Source: Acarospora socialis
Taxonomy: Eukaryota; Ascomycota; Lecanoromycetes; Acarosporales; Acarosporaceae
DNA length: 64,000 bases
Assembly: GCA_025617375.2 (NCBI GenBank)
Contig: JAMYGW020000006.1
Location: 1,059,001 to 1,123,000, forward strand
Direction: 5' to 3'
This document shows, piece by piece, positions 45,104 through 56,162 of the stretch (positions are counted from its first letter, which is position 1; each line of letters begins with the position of its first letter). The position numbers and the translations under genes are program-made. Under the pieces are notes generated by a model. It worked only from the letters and a program-made list of their open reading frames with translations. It was not told the origin of the DNA and did not search any database.

Positions 45104-46820
45104 GCTATGGTATCATTATCATTATCATTATCATTCTGATCTACTGGGCTACAGCTCTTTTCCTGCACATATTTCGGTTGACCTCGGGTTTACGAATTTG
45201 CTCCTTTATCCATCTATTCATCCATTTGGTGGGATTAGACATCCCTTGTACTTTTTTGGCACTTGAGCGTATACCATTCAGCGGTGGGGATTTTGGTTCA
45301 GATAGATGCAATATACTCGAAGAAATAGAGGTGCTCACAATCAATCCTTCCCCTTACGCTAGAATATGACGTGCCGACATGCAAGCTTAGGACCGGCAAT
45401 GGGTCACTACCCGGAGCCGTGACTATTTCACAAGAGTATATATAGCCCCAAAACCGATCGTGACTCGAGCATGGTGTCTGTGCAGTAGCCCCTGATTGCA
45501 ACTATCCCTTGTTTTCGCTTATCTTCGATCTCTGAGACGCATTATCTCGGCTGCAAGTCACTCTCACACCTCATACCTACCACGCGCAATTTCGAGCCGT
45601 TTCCGACTGCGACTGAAACACGGCAGAGGAACTTCGACGTGTGCTCTCGAGCCCGTGACTTCATCCATGGATATAGAAATTAAGACAAGTCAAAAAGAGA
45701 AAGATCTAAAAAATCACCACGTAACTTACCTTATCATCTGAATACTCTTTTTCAACGACGTTGTGCTCTGCAAGACCTGCCTTGGTTGTAATCAAACAGA
45801 GTTCGCTGGAGTGAGGATCGATCGAAGCAACTCTCGATTGTTGATCAGTGCACTATATCCTCAGCATGTCATCCTTGCCATGTCCCTGGCCGGCTGCAGC
45901 GCTGTCGTTCCTAGTCTACGCCACAATAGTCAGACATACATCAACTGCTGTCGGTGCAGGTACCCACAACGTTCCAGGCTACCTTCAGTCTCTCAGCTTG
46001 TGATTGCTACTCCGTATCTCTGATGGAGCCAGACGTTGACGGTGCTGTCCGAGTACTCGATTACCATGGCTTGCGAAATATGATGCGAATTCAATGGCAG
46101 TGGACGTATCGTTCTTCTCATCGTTTCCCAGGGTTTCATCGAAAGATGCCGGACGTGTTGCGCCGCAGGGCTATCTTCGGTCCATCTCAGTTCATCCCGT
46201 CCCAGATCTTAAAGCATAAGGTAGTCATGCAGGGACTTATCGAGATTTTGAGGACCTGACTAGGCACGCTAGAGGTCGCTCATCTCCTTTTTTACTCCCT
46301 CCATCGGCTCTGGTAGCTGAAGGGATCATTTGCCCTGCATTAGGCTCTTCTCAGCTACTCTTTTAGGGCAAAGTCAATGTAACGTCCTTAACGGAACCGC
46401 CTCCGTTTGGGCTTCGACCACAGTCTGTCCCTCCTGTTCGGCGTGGAAACCATAGACTGGCACTACAACTACACAACTCGTTATCGGTAGATCACACTTC
46501 AGATGTTCCCGACATCTCGATCTATCTTTCTCTTAGGTCACATTTCAGTCACATTTCACAATCTCGTTCCTAGGTAGCTGGGATTACCTTTTGTCGATTC
46601 CTTGTTGGATCTGTCAACTCTGTCAAATCCCACTCACTGATCGGTGCTATCCCGTAGCGCATAATAAGAACTTGTCAAGCTTCAAAGTCTAATATTCTTG
46701 AGCAACCACAGTTCTTTCACTGCTGTCAAGTCTGTTTTGTATCATATTCCTACTCTACATAGTATACCAGTAAGATTGCCAGCAACGTCCCCACATGTCA
46801 ATCCTGCGTTATATCTACAG
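45104..46820. other. Long leader/promoter region of the RGS-LOV gene
   Basis: This 1.7-kb stretch has no supportable gene. Several unrelated short ORFs (45,496-46,259) show no domain. A CTACAG immediately before the RGS-LOV ATG could be an acceptor, so a noncoding or short coding 5' exon may lie here. Photoreceptor genes often have long regulated leaders, but no light-response element was identified. Confidence 0.4.
45111..45135. repeat. TATCAT hexanucleotide microsatellite
   Basis: About four copies of TATCAT lie a few bases after the stop codon at 45,101-45,103, in the 3' untranslated region. Confidence 0.8.
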
Positions 46821-49304
46821 ATGCTCGAGAATTTCGATATCCAGCGCGTCAGAAGCCACCTCAGAGCAAGGTCCACCAACAGGCGCAATCATATGGGATT
46901 CAGAAGATACTCCGATGGCGATGATGAAAATGCTACCCGACGCATGATGCCAACACTCTCGGGCAAGAAGAGTAGCCCAACCATTCGCCCTTACAATAGC
47001 AAGAATTTACTTCTCATCGCCAACGAACTTGACCTGCCGCCTCCACCGGCCGGCGGACCACCCTACAATGTCGAACCTCCCCTCCCACCTAGCGCACGTC
47101 CCAGCAAGGAGACTCCACCACCCTCCGAACCAAGCAACGGTAGTTCCCACACCACCACCCGATCCTCCACCTCAGACAGAATACGGGACTTCGACCTCGC
47201 ACCTCCACCTCCAAACCGACCCATCAGCACCCTTGACGGCTTAGCCGAGTTGCTCTTTTCCCCAAAGCATCTGCGACTCATTTTGGGCGATGCCGCACTT
47301 TTCCTCAACTTCACCCAATTCCTTAACCGCTACAAACCGCACACCGCTCCCGTCTTGATTCGTTATTTGGAAACGCAGAAAGCCATAAAGGCAGTCGAGT
47401 ACGCGAATGCAATCGCCGAAACAATACAACCGTTGCCCGGGGAGCACTCGTCGTTGATCCCCTGTGCCGCTGCGCTCGTTGATGTGCGTTTCGAGACAAG
47501 AAACAGAAGGGCATTCGAGAGCTTGGTCAGGGATGCGCTACCAGCATATATTACCCACACACTGGTCAATGTGGTCACAGAGATCATGGTCAAAACGATC
47601 ACGGGCGTGACGATTCCGGTGATGCGTGAACTGGTAGGCGGCGTTGCGGAGGTCTTTTGCCTTACGGACCCGGGCTTAAAGGACAACCCGATTGTCTACG
47701 CAAGCGAAGGTACGCAGGTTGCTATAGTCCATATGTCGACAGCGAAGTTTGATGATGAGCGAGAGGTTGATGTTGCTGTTGCATGATCTAGAGTTTTATC
47801 GCACCACGCAGTACGGCCGAGACTATGTCATAGGCCGCAATTGTCGGTTTCTCCAGGGACCTCAGACTGAGCGACAATCCGTCGCTCGACTATCTCAGGC
47901 CCTGCAGCAGGGTCAAGAGGTCTGCGAGACTGTATTGAATTAGTATGCCTTGCTGCCTCCCGCCCCTGAGTTGTCAAGAAGACTTCTTAACGCTGACATG
48001 TTGCACTCTGAAACTACAGCCGGAGAGACGGCTCGCCATTCTTGAATCTACTGATGTGCGCTCCATTGCACGACGATCGAGGCGAGGTGCGGTACTTCAT
48101 CGGCGCTCAGGTCGATGTGTCTGGACTCATCGAAGGGGGCCGAGGCCTTGAATCTTTCGAAACCTTACTCAGCGAAGAGCGAGCGCGGGATAGTCTGCGG
48201 TCGTCGGACGAAGGTAAAAAGTCATTGAAGAAGCTCAAGGAACTGAGCCAGTTGTTCTGTTTAGAAGAAGGTGCAGTAGTGCAGAGTCACAGTCGTAGCA
48301 ACAGCCTGCGGGAAGATACTTCGAGTACGCATCGTTCGATTCGTGGTGGACAGGATCACACCGCAAGACCCACGAGGAGGGTCCTAGGAGACGATGAAGA
48401 CAGCAACATTTGGGCTCTGTCTTCGCTTGGACCATCTGGCAAACTTCCAGGTGTCTATCAGAACGTATGCCTCTCCAACTCCGAAGCCCGCAACTTCTCC
48501 CGCCCGTGACGCGCATCACTGACCATTCAATCCCAGTACCTCCTCGTCCGGCCCTCCCCCTCCCTCCGCATCATCTTCGTCTCGCCCGCCCTCCGCATCC
48601 CCGGCCTCCTCCAATCCTCACTCCCCGCACACATTGGCGGTCCTGCGCACGTCCGCGACGGCCTCTGCGACGCTCTCGCCGCCGGCGTCGCCGTCACCGC
48701 CAAAATCTCATGGCTCCCTCGCGCCCGGCCCCACCATCACAACGACGGCAGCTCGAACCACCACAACAGAGAAGACGCAAGCAAGCCGCCTCACACGGAC
48801 GACTCCGACGATGCGCTCCCCGGCCCGTCCGAGGAAGGAGGTCGGCCGCGCTGGATCTCGTGCACGCCTCTCTTCGGCTCGGACGACCGCGTCGGGGTCT
48901 GGATGGTCGTGATGGTGGAGAACGAGCGGATCAGTGGGTCTCTGCCGTCGAGAGGACGCAGGCCGCTGGACGTCAGGAGTATCAGTCTTGTGGGCGGCGA
49001 GCGGGAGCGGGAGGAGAAGGAGCTGGATCGGAGGAGGAGGGCGAGGAGTCGGAGGAGTGGTGAGAGGGGACACGCTGGCTCGAGATCGGGAGCGGGAGCG
49101 CCGGTTACGGGTCTAGAGACGGGTGCGGGTGCGGGTAGGGATACTGGCAACGGTATGGAGAGCGATAGCGGGAAATGGTTCGCCGGATACCCGAATCCCA
49201 CTACTCCGCAAGGCCTGGAGATTGATAGGCGGAGGAGAAGTAAGGAGAGTGCGAGCACGAGTGGAGGGACGCGTGCGAGTACGGTTACGAGCGAGGAGAA
49301 CTAG
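46821..49304 (+). CDS. RGS-LOV blue-light photoreceptor
   Basis: This is a flavin-binding light sensor fused to an RGS (regulator of G-protein signalling) domain. The exons are 46821-47709, 47792-47942, 48020-48464 and 48537-49304 (introns 82, 77, 72 nt, all in phase), giving 750 aa. After a disordered N-terminus, a short RGS-like helical domain lies at about 135-260 (LAELLFSPKHLRLILG onward). The LOV domain is at about 278-382, with DNPIVYASEEF, photoadduct Cys314 in GRNCRFLQ, LNYRRDGSPFLN and the flavin-contacting Gln in FIGAQVDVS, so all photochemical residues are present. A polybasic amphipathic helix follows (about 412-427, GKKSLKKLKELSQLF), then a C-terminal domain and an Arg/Gly-rich tail. 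The order RGS-LOV-basic helix-C domain matches fungal RGS-LOV proteins such as Botrytis BcLOV4, which binds anionic membrane lipids in blue light. The start is the first in-frame ATG. Confidence 0.88.
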
Positions 49305-50074
49305 ATTTAGAAGGGACTTTTTCTTCTTCTTTAGGGCACAGACTTGTTTGTTCTGTATCCATACGAGTGAGCCGACTTTCTTTCCTGAAAATATCCCCAC
49401 GGCTGGTCTGAATATGTGGGAAATGAACGCGATGGAAGGGAGGGAAGGGAAGGAAGGAAGGTTACCTTTGCGGAAGGGCGGGTTCTTCTTGCGTGGTTTT
49501 GGTCGAGCGTTAGACAGGGGCCTGGTTTTGGTCTAAAGGAATCGTACTTGGAGATGAGAATGGTATTTACTTCCTGTGCAAGAAAGTGAGTGTTAGGCTT
49601 GGGATCGAGAAGTGTGAGGTGAGGATTGGGTTTGATTACGGTGTGTTGGGGGCTAGGGTCTGAGGCGGTGACTGACTGACTGAGTTGTATGGGATTGTTG
49701 AGTGGGCACGGCGGTGGGTGGACTGAGGGAGGGGTATAGCAATGGAAGGTAGAGCATGTTAGAGGGAGGGAAAAGGGCGTGGAGAATGGGGATGCTGTGG
49801 GGTCTTATCGGTTTCGTACACGTACATACCTAGCTGATATCACCAAGGAATCGAAAGCAGGGTGTTGTGGCGTATCGTGGAAGTATGGGCCTGATGAGGA
49901 AGCCATACCAGGCCTCACGCACACACACGGACATCCACACACGTACGACTTTCATCAACCCCGATCATCACGCCTCTAGACACCGACCTGAAAGATGCTC
50001 TACATATATCACTTCACACTACATAGGCTGTGAGTTTCTATCCACGTAGTCTATCGATCCGTCCACCGGTTGTA
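49305..50074. other. Convergent gene-free region
   Basis: This 770-bp stretch lies between the RGS-LOV stop and the decayed carrier. It contains purine-rich GGGA/GGAA runs near 49,435-49,465 and no supported ORF. Confidence 0.4.
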
Positions 50075-51003
50075 TCACCCTCGACGCCTCCTCCCCCTCT
50101 CCCTCCGCCCCTCCAGCCACTGCCTCCCACTCTCATAAACCCCCAAATACAACCCCATCCCCAACCGCCGTCCACACCGCCCTCAACGCCCCACCCCAAA
50201 ACAGCCCTCGTCCGCAACACCTCGCGCCCAACCGCCACCGCCCCCCTCCCACGTCTTTTGCTATCCCCTGCCCCCCCCTCGCCTCTCTCTCCTTCTCGTC
50301 ACCCGCATGTCCGTCATTCCCCCGTCCCAGCACCCAGCATGACGCGCGTCTTCACCACATCGATCGGCGTGGTAATCGCCGCCGCAATCTACCCCGCCGA
50401 CCCCGCACTGACCGCGGTCACGACACCGTTCTCGGCTAGCGTCCCCGTCGCGACACCGCGTTGCTTCGATAGGCGTGCATCCGCGCTCTCAAGTGCTCGA
50501 AGAGCGGGAACTGCATGGCCGTGAAGGGCAGGTTGCGTGCGGCGAGGCTGTGGAGGAGGGGGACAGGGATGAGTGGGTTACTGCCGTGGCGAGAGGAGGA
50601 GGGGGGGTTCAGGCGGGTCAGGAGGGCTTTGAGGGCTTCGTAGGTCGTGAAGAAGGCTCCTGCTCGCTGAGGCGTTAGTGACTGTACTTCTTCCTCCCGT
50701 ACGTAATTGGGGAAGACTGTACAGGCTGGAAACGGTGCGATGACGACGCTGCCGATGCCTTGGTAGACGCCGCGGGAGAGGAGGGCTCTGTTGCTGGTGT
50801 TGGTGGTGTTCAGGTAGGTGCGCGCGTAGTTGGGGAATTGGATGCGGGTTCTGATCGTGTCGAGCGGGTAGATGAGGAGGTCGACGGCGAAGGCGGCGAA
50901 TGCGTCGGCCTGAGGAAGTCAGTATTGTCTTTGCTTGGTGCTTTGGATCTGTTGAGTTGAGGGAGCTTACGACGAGGATGTCGGTGTTGGTGTAGGAAGA
51001 CAT
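50075..51003 (-). pseudogene. Decayed mitochondrial carrier (SAM-carrier-like, SLC25)
   Basis: This is a remnant of an inner-membrane carrier, most like S-adenosylmethionine transporters. Exon 1 begins at ATG 51,003 (MSSYTNTDILV), then an intron, then carrier repeat 1 with the signature YPLDTIRTRIQ and GIGSVVIAPFPA. After a further in-frame intron comes GAFFTTYEALKALL. The sequence then jumps from VPLLHS straight to LAARNLPFTAMQFPLFEHLR, so most of repeat 2 (with its PxExxK motif) is missing. Repeat 3 follows in other frames: TLAENGVVTAVSAGSAG interrupted by a stop, then ITTPIDVVKTRVML, GLFWGGALRAVWTAVG and LYLGVYESGRQWLEG. I count one large deletion, one in-frame stop and at least three frame changes, so it is not functional. 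The decay looks moderate because each piece is still readable. It lies between active genes, far from the heterochromatin. Confidence 0.8.
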
Positions 51004-52033
51004 TGATGGTTTGGGGGTTGTTTCAGCCAAATAATTGGATATAAGTGACTGTCCCTACGATTCGACAAGTGGACATACTTGGTCGTTGGCGATTGTTTCT
51101 CGTTTCCATCATTGTCTCGGACCCGTCTAACTCAATTGTGAATACAGTAGAAATGAGTGTTCAAGATTAGGTGATGACATCTTTAGAGCCAACTGTTTTG
51201 GTGTAAGATAGCTACTCCGTACTGGCCGAGCTTCAACCATGGTAGAATAAGTTAAGATCAAACAGAGCTTAGCTGCCGGCCCTGTCAGTTAGAACGTACC
51301 TACGGTACGGTAGGTACTCTCCGGTCATCTTTAAAATCTTGCATCTTGCATCTTGACGGGATCACTTGATCGATCAAATACTATCGGACTTTTCGAACTC
51401 GTATTCGTATACGAATATTAATATCTCAACTCCACTCAACTCCCGAGTGTACCTTATTGAAGCCCTAAAGTAATATCAGAACATGCCTGCACCCGAATGT
51501 TACACCAAATCCACACTAAACCACTAACCATGCGGAGTGACGTGTTGGCCCACTTTTTCTTGGCACTGAATGCTGACTGCCACGCAACCCCCCCGCCCCA
51601 GCCTCTTCCCAACTTCAGAGACCAGACAGACGGACTCGGCCCTGAATTTGAGTCCCGCATGGGAAATTTAGTTTCACCTTTGCCAGCCATACTTGAGTAT
51701 ATGATAGTACCAGTTAAGGCGCAGTCATCATCCGCCCCCATCGATGGCTTCAAGTTTTGATTCCGCAAGTTGTACAACTTTATGAACATCTCATCTCATT
51801 CTTCATTTCCCTCGCAATTCACTCAATTCCACGGGATTGCCAACGCGGAAAAGCATCATCAAACTCTTCCGTACCTACCTTTACCCAGCCCACAACCGAG
51901 AAGCTTACGCCTTGAACTGCCTCAACCAAGCTTCTTCCAAGAAATACCGAAACTGACACGGGCTTCGCCTCACCTTCATATAGAGTATTACAGTCCTACA
52001 CAGTTTGAATCATAGGTAACAGCGACAGCAAAC
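51004..52033. other. Gene-free region upstream of the DUF3824-like gene
   Basis: This 1-kb stretch holds the old carrier promoter and that of the next plus-strand gene. Small ORFs (51,497-52,015) lack support. No element is recognised. Confidence 0.4.
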
Positions 52034-53937
52034 ATGTCGTACGCTTCGTACGATACGCAGGACGTTCCACGTCGCCATCGATCGGAGCGTCATCGTGACC
52101 GGCGTTCCCGTCGAGATCCGCCAGAGTATCGGGAGACTACGTATGTGGAGCAACGGGAAGGACCTCCCTCAGGTCATATGGAGCTAATCCGTCGAACTCG
52201 CGATGACAGCGATGACTACATTGAAGAAGTTCGACGAGATTTCCCTCCCGGCGATGGTGCATATTATCAGCGAAGAGGTCAACCTCGCGATCAGAGACGT
52301 GCTCGTTCTGCTGACCGTGGTCGCTACAATGATGACTACTATTATCGCGGAGATTCACGTGACGGCCGTAGAGATCGCAGAGGTCAGTTCTTATGTCCTG
52401 TTACTTCACCTCAGCTAGGCTGACATCGTGCAAAGGTGGAGGACGCCGATACGATGACTACTCAAGCTCCGATTTCGAGAGTCCGCCACGGCGTAAGAAT
52501 CAACGTCGCAAGTCTCTCGGTGAGACGGCTCTTGCTGCTCTCGGTCTCGGTGAGCTCGCAGGTGCTGTGGGTGGGTCCAAGGCCGGCGGAGGTCGGAGCC
52601 GGAGTCGGAGCCGAAGCCGCGGTGGTCGGCGTAGGCGTGCCCGTTCATATAGCTCTTCTTCCTCGCGATCTCGCACTCCCGAGCGGTCCGCGAAGATCCA
52701 ACAAGCCGTCCAGGCGGCACTTACGGCAGGTGCCGTCGAAGCTTTCCGGACTCGTAAGGCACCAGGCCCCTGGACGGGAGAAAAGGGAAAACGTGTGTTG
52801 ACGGCAGCAATTGGCGCCGGTGGGGTCGACAAGTTGATCGACCGTGATCCAAATAAGAAAAGTACGCGCCATACGGTCGAAGCTGTTGTTGGCGGTTTAG
52901 CCGCCAATCGCCTCGCGAACGGTCCACGATCTCGTTCACGCTCACGCGGCCGTGGGGGAGGTGGCAGTGGGCTCAAAGATCTGGCGGCTGGTGGCTTGGC
53001 GGCTGCTGCAGGCAAAGCTTTCCTCGACAATCGCAACCGTTCCAAGTCCCGAGGTCGGCGTCGGTCGTACAGCAGCAGTTATAGCGACGACAGTCGCAGC
53101 CCGCCTCGTCGCCGGCCACAGAACCGTAGTCGACGAAGCAAGAGCCTTGTCGGATACGTCGATAAGGGTCTCGCCGCTTTGGGTGTCGACAAGGGTCTTG
53201 CCGCCTTGGGTCTTACTGATGGCAAACGAGATAGCGACGACGATAGGGATCGGCAAGGGTCTCGCCGCTCTGGGGGCTATGATGATGGCTACTCTCAGCC
53301 CAGAAGCATGCCTCGAGAGGAAGTTGCGAGAATGCGAGGTGGCGGGGGTGAAGGGAAGGGTGGAAGCAGCGGCAGTAGCAGCGACGAAGACATATCTTCC
53401 TCTGAAGAGGCCCGCAGGAGAAAGAAGCTGCGCGGCAAAGAGTTCCTCACCGCAGGACTTGCTACCGCCGCCACCATCAACGCCGGACATGAACTCTTCG
53501 AAAGTTACGAAAAGGCACAGAAGCGTCACAAAGCCGTCAGGAAAGGGACGATATCGAAACAGGAAGCGCGTATGATGCAGTCTAAAGCTATCGTTCAGGA
53601 CGCGGCTGCTGTGGGCCTCGCCGCGCTCGGTATCAAGGGAGCAGTGAAGGAGTGGAAAGAAGTGAAGGAGTCGCGGGAACAGTGCCATGAGTTCATCAAG
53701 AAGAGGGAGGAAAAGAAGAAGAAGCTCCGGAGCCGGAATGGCAGTAGGAACGGCAGACCCGGCTATGGAGGTAGTCAGCCCAGCTATCGGAACTCGGCTC
53801 CTAACCTGTACGCTGGTTACCAAAATGGTCACAGCAATGGATACGGTGGCGGTGGACCGATGTATCAAGACGGCAATCCATATGCTGCCGGTGCTTTACC
53901 GCCACCCCCGATGGGCGCACCGCCCGCTCGATATTAA
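52034..53937 (+). CDS. DUF3824-like RS/Gly-rich protein
   Basis: Function is unknown. Exon 1 is 52034-52382, intron 52383-52435 is 53 nt, and exon 2 is 52436-53937; the product is 616 aa. The N-terminus is Arg/Asp/Tyr-rich (RRHRSERHRDRRSRRD). There follow several Ala/Leu/Gly helical modules separated by RS repeats: KSLGETALAALGLGELAGAV, KIQQAVQAALTAGAVEAFRTRK, GKRVLTAAIGAGGVDKLID, HTVEAVVGGLAANRLANG, GLKDLAAGGLAAAAGKAFLD, and KEFLTAGLATAATINAGHELFESYEKAQKR. This alternation fits the fungal DUF3824 type from memory. A YVDKGLAALGVDKGLAALGL unit is a short internal duplication. The tail is Gly/Tyr/Asn/Pro-rich, ending PPPPMGAPPARY. Small-residue helices could be weakly membrane-active or self-associating, an untested inference. 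Confidence 0.75.
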
Positions 53938-55909
53938 GCTTCTGGCGGAAACAGTGATGTCCTTAGGGACAAAGTGGGTGTGGTGATATTAGTTGGCTAC
54001 TAGAACACTTGGCAACGTCCTACCCCTTGGACATGCAAGGAAGCTGAGGGTTGGAATGAGGGTGGTTTCTCTTGAAGTAGTGCATTTTGCCGGAGGGTTC
54101 ATTTCTCTGACAGAACTACGATGGCGATCTATCAGTTATACGAAGTTCTATGATGAGTGGCGATGATGATGAAACTGGGACAATGCATGTTTGCCGGATG
54201 TGGAGATTCCTTGTCTTAGAGGACGATAGCAATCTACGAAGTTATGATCAATCAGAGTTCAACGAATTCAATAATGTAGGCGTGCAAACATGATGGAGGA
54301 GGCAGGTGAGGATATACGATGAAATGCAATATTTCCTAAGCTTATTGTATTCGAGTAACATCCAGTAATCTCCGCAGAGGAGCAGAGAAATACTCCTGAA
54401 TGATCTGGAGATTAACCCACACGGTGATGACTGGACCAGCTCTGTCAGCGAAGAAAAGGGTCCCTTCCCCACCGGCAAATCACGGTATGCCGTCCACCAC
54501 CATCACAGACTCCGCTCATCCCAATTACTGGAATTCATCCATTCAAGGTACCGGACAACTTCCAATAAACTGTCGTCTAACGGAATCAGAGGCCTTCAAT
54601 ATTGGAGATCAAAGACCCGATTCGGCCCCCCCTCCCCTATACCGATTCAGCTCTCATCACGGTGAGGTAGAAGCAAGCATACGAGTACTCCTCTAGCCAC
54701 GCTTTCGCCATAAATGCGGTCAAGTAGTGTAATAAACCAAGCCCACAATTGGCCATGCACAACCTCCAGGGGCCGCCAACCGCAGGCGCAGTCGGTTTTG
54801 GTGTCCTATGTGTAGGTACAGATACCTGATGTGTGCGGGTCAGGGAGGAGCCAACCGTTGCACTGCGTTGCGTTGGCCCTGCCTGGATGGTCTCGCTATA
54901 AGCGCCAATGACAACGACATGTTGAAGCCGTCGTACATGTATTGAAGAAATTTTCTTTCTTTCTTCCTTCTCTGGATACTATGGTACGTGTATGGATATT
55001 GGCAATATTGGAGATGAGTCGATCTATCTAGGTAGGTTTATTATTGGGTAGTGGTGGTGGACGCAAATCATCAATTCTCTCCCCGGCGCACCGTCGGGGG
55101 AAACTAAAGGCGGCGTCGTGATTTAACTTGATTGAACTTATCGATTGGGACTGTTCGCTGAGGATAAGGGAAAGCAGCGGGACGGGGAAAACTAGTAACT
55201 TACGATACACAGTGACAGGGGGGTTGTTCGTCTTTGGCGAGCGAGCGAGAGTGGAAGGAGCTTGTGACCTCGAGAGGGAAAGGGACAGGGACACCATCTC
55301 GACTCTCCTCTCTTGTGAGAGAGAAATAACAACAAACACGACATTCTTTCCGTTACTGTCTACGTTGCTGTAATCGCTGGAATATCCCAGCGCAGTTCCG
55401 TCGGGGAGGATCTTGTCGCCCGTCCTTCCTCCAAGAATCGCAATTCCCTGCTGGCTTGTTTTGACTTGCCATCTACTTAGCGTGCAACTACCTATACACT
55501 GTTTCGATGAGTGCATCACCCTACACCATACGCCCCAAGCTCCAGCAGGATGGCAGCAGCTCGTGCCACATCGTGCTTCGTTGCTCGCCACGAACGCGGA
55601 TTGTCCGATCGAAAGATGCGGCCATGGAAGATTGGTTTGGATGATTGCGAGTGGGGAGGAGGAGTCGAGGCCGATTATATGCCGTGGGCCGCAACGAGGC
55701 GGTGTGATGGCTGTCGCATGGAGCCGGCGCCGCGCTGCCAGGTGCCAACGCGTATACTTGCACGGTTTTGCTGGGTATCTACCCCATATCGCTTTTCTTC
55801 TGCCTCGATTGTTTTGTATCCGTCATTTCGCTGTCTGCACTTGTCGGAGTTCCGACTTGCTCTTTCGGCCACTCTGGTCTTAGCTCTTCTTGGAGACCTG
55901 ACTTTCGCA
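53938..55909. other. Long gene-free region
   Basis: This 2-kb stretch lies before the giant repeat-protein gene. Short ORFs on both strands (for example 55,028-55,591 minus, 55,511-55,924 plus) show no domain. An acceptor-like TTTCGCAG near 55,909 precedes an open, proline-rich frame that continues into the next gene, so the last few hundred bases may hold its 5' exon and intron. Confidence 0.4.
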
Positions 55910-56162
55910 GCCGATCCGCCTTGATAGTGCGCGCTCGGAACACTACACACAAAGCGGAAAGGTCCTTGACGTCAGCCCTTCGACTCCCCCACCTTACGGC
56001 AACTCACCGCCATCCTACTGGGACGCCGTTGCCGACGCGCCGCCAGACTACACCACTACCGACGACCTAGCTAAAGCCGACACCGATGAGCGACCTGCCT
56101 CACCAGCACACCAAGACTCTCGCTGGCGAGAGCAAAAGGTAGCGTCGCTGCTTGAGGACCCG

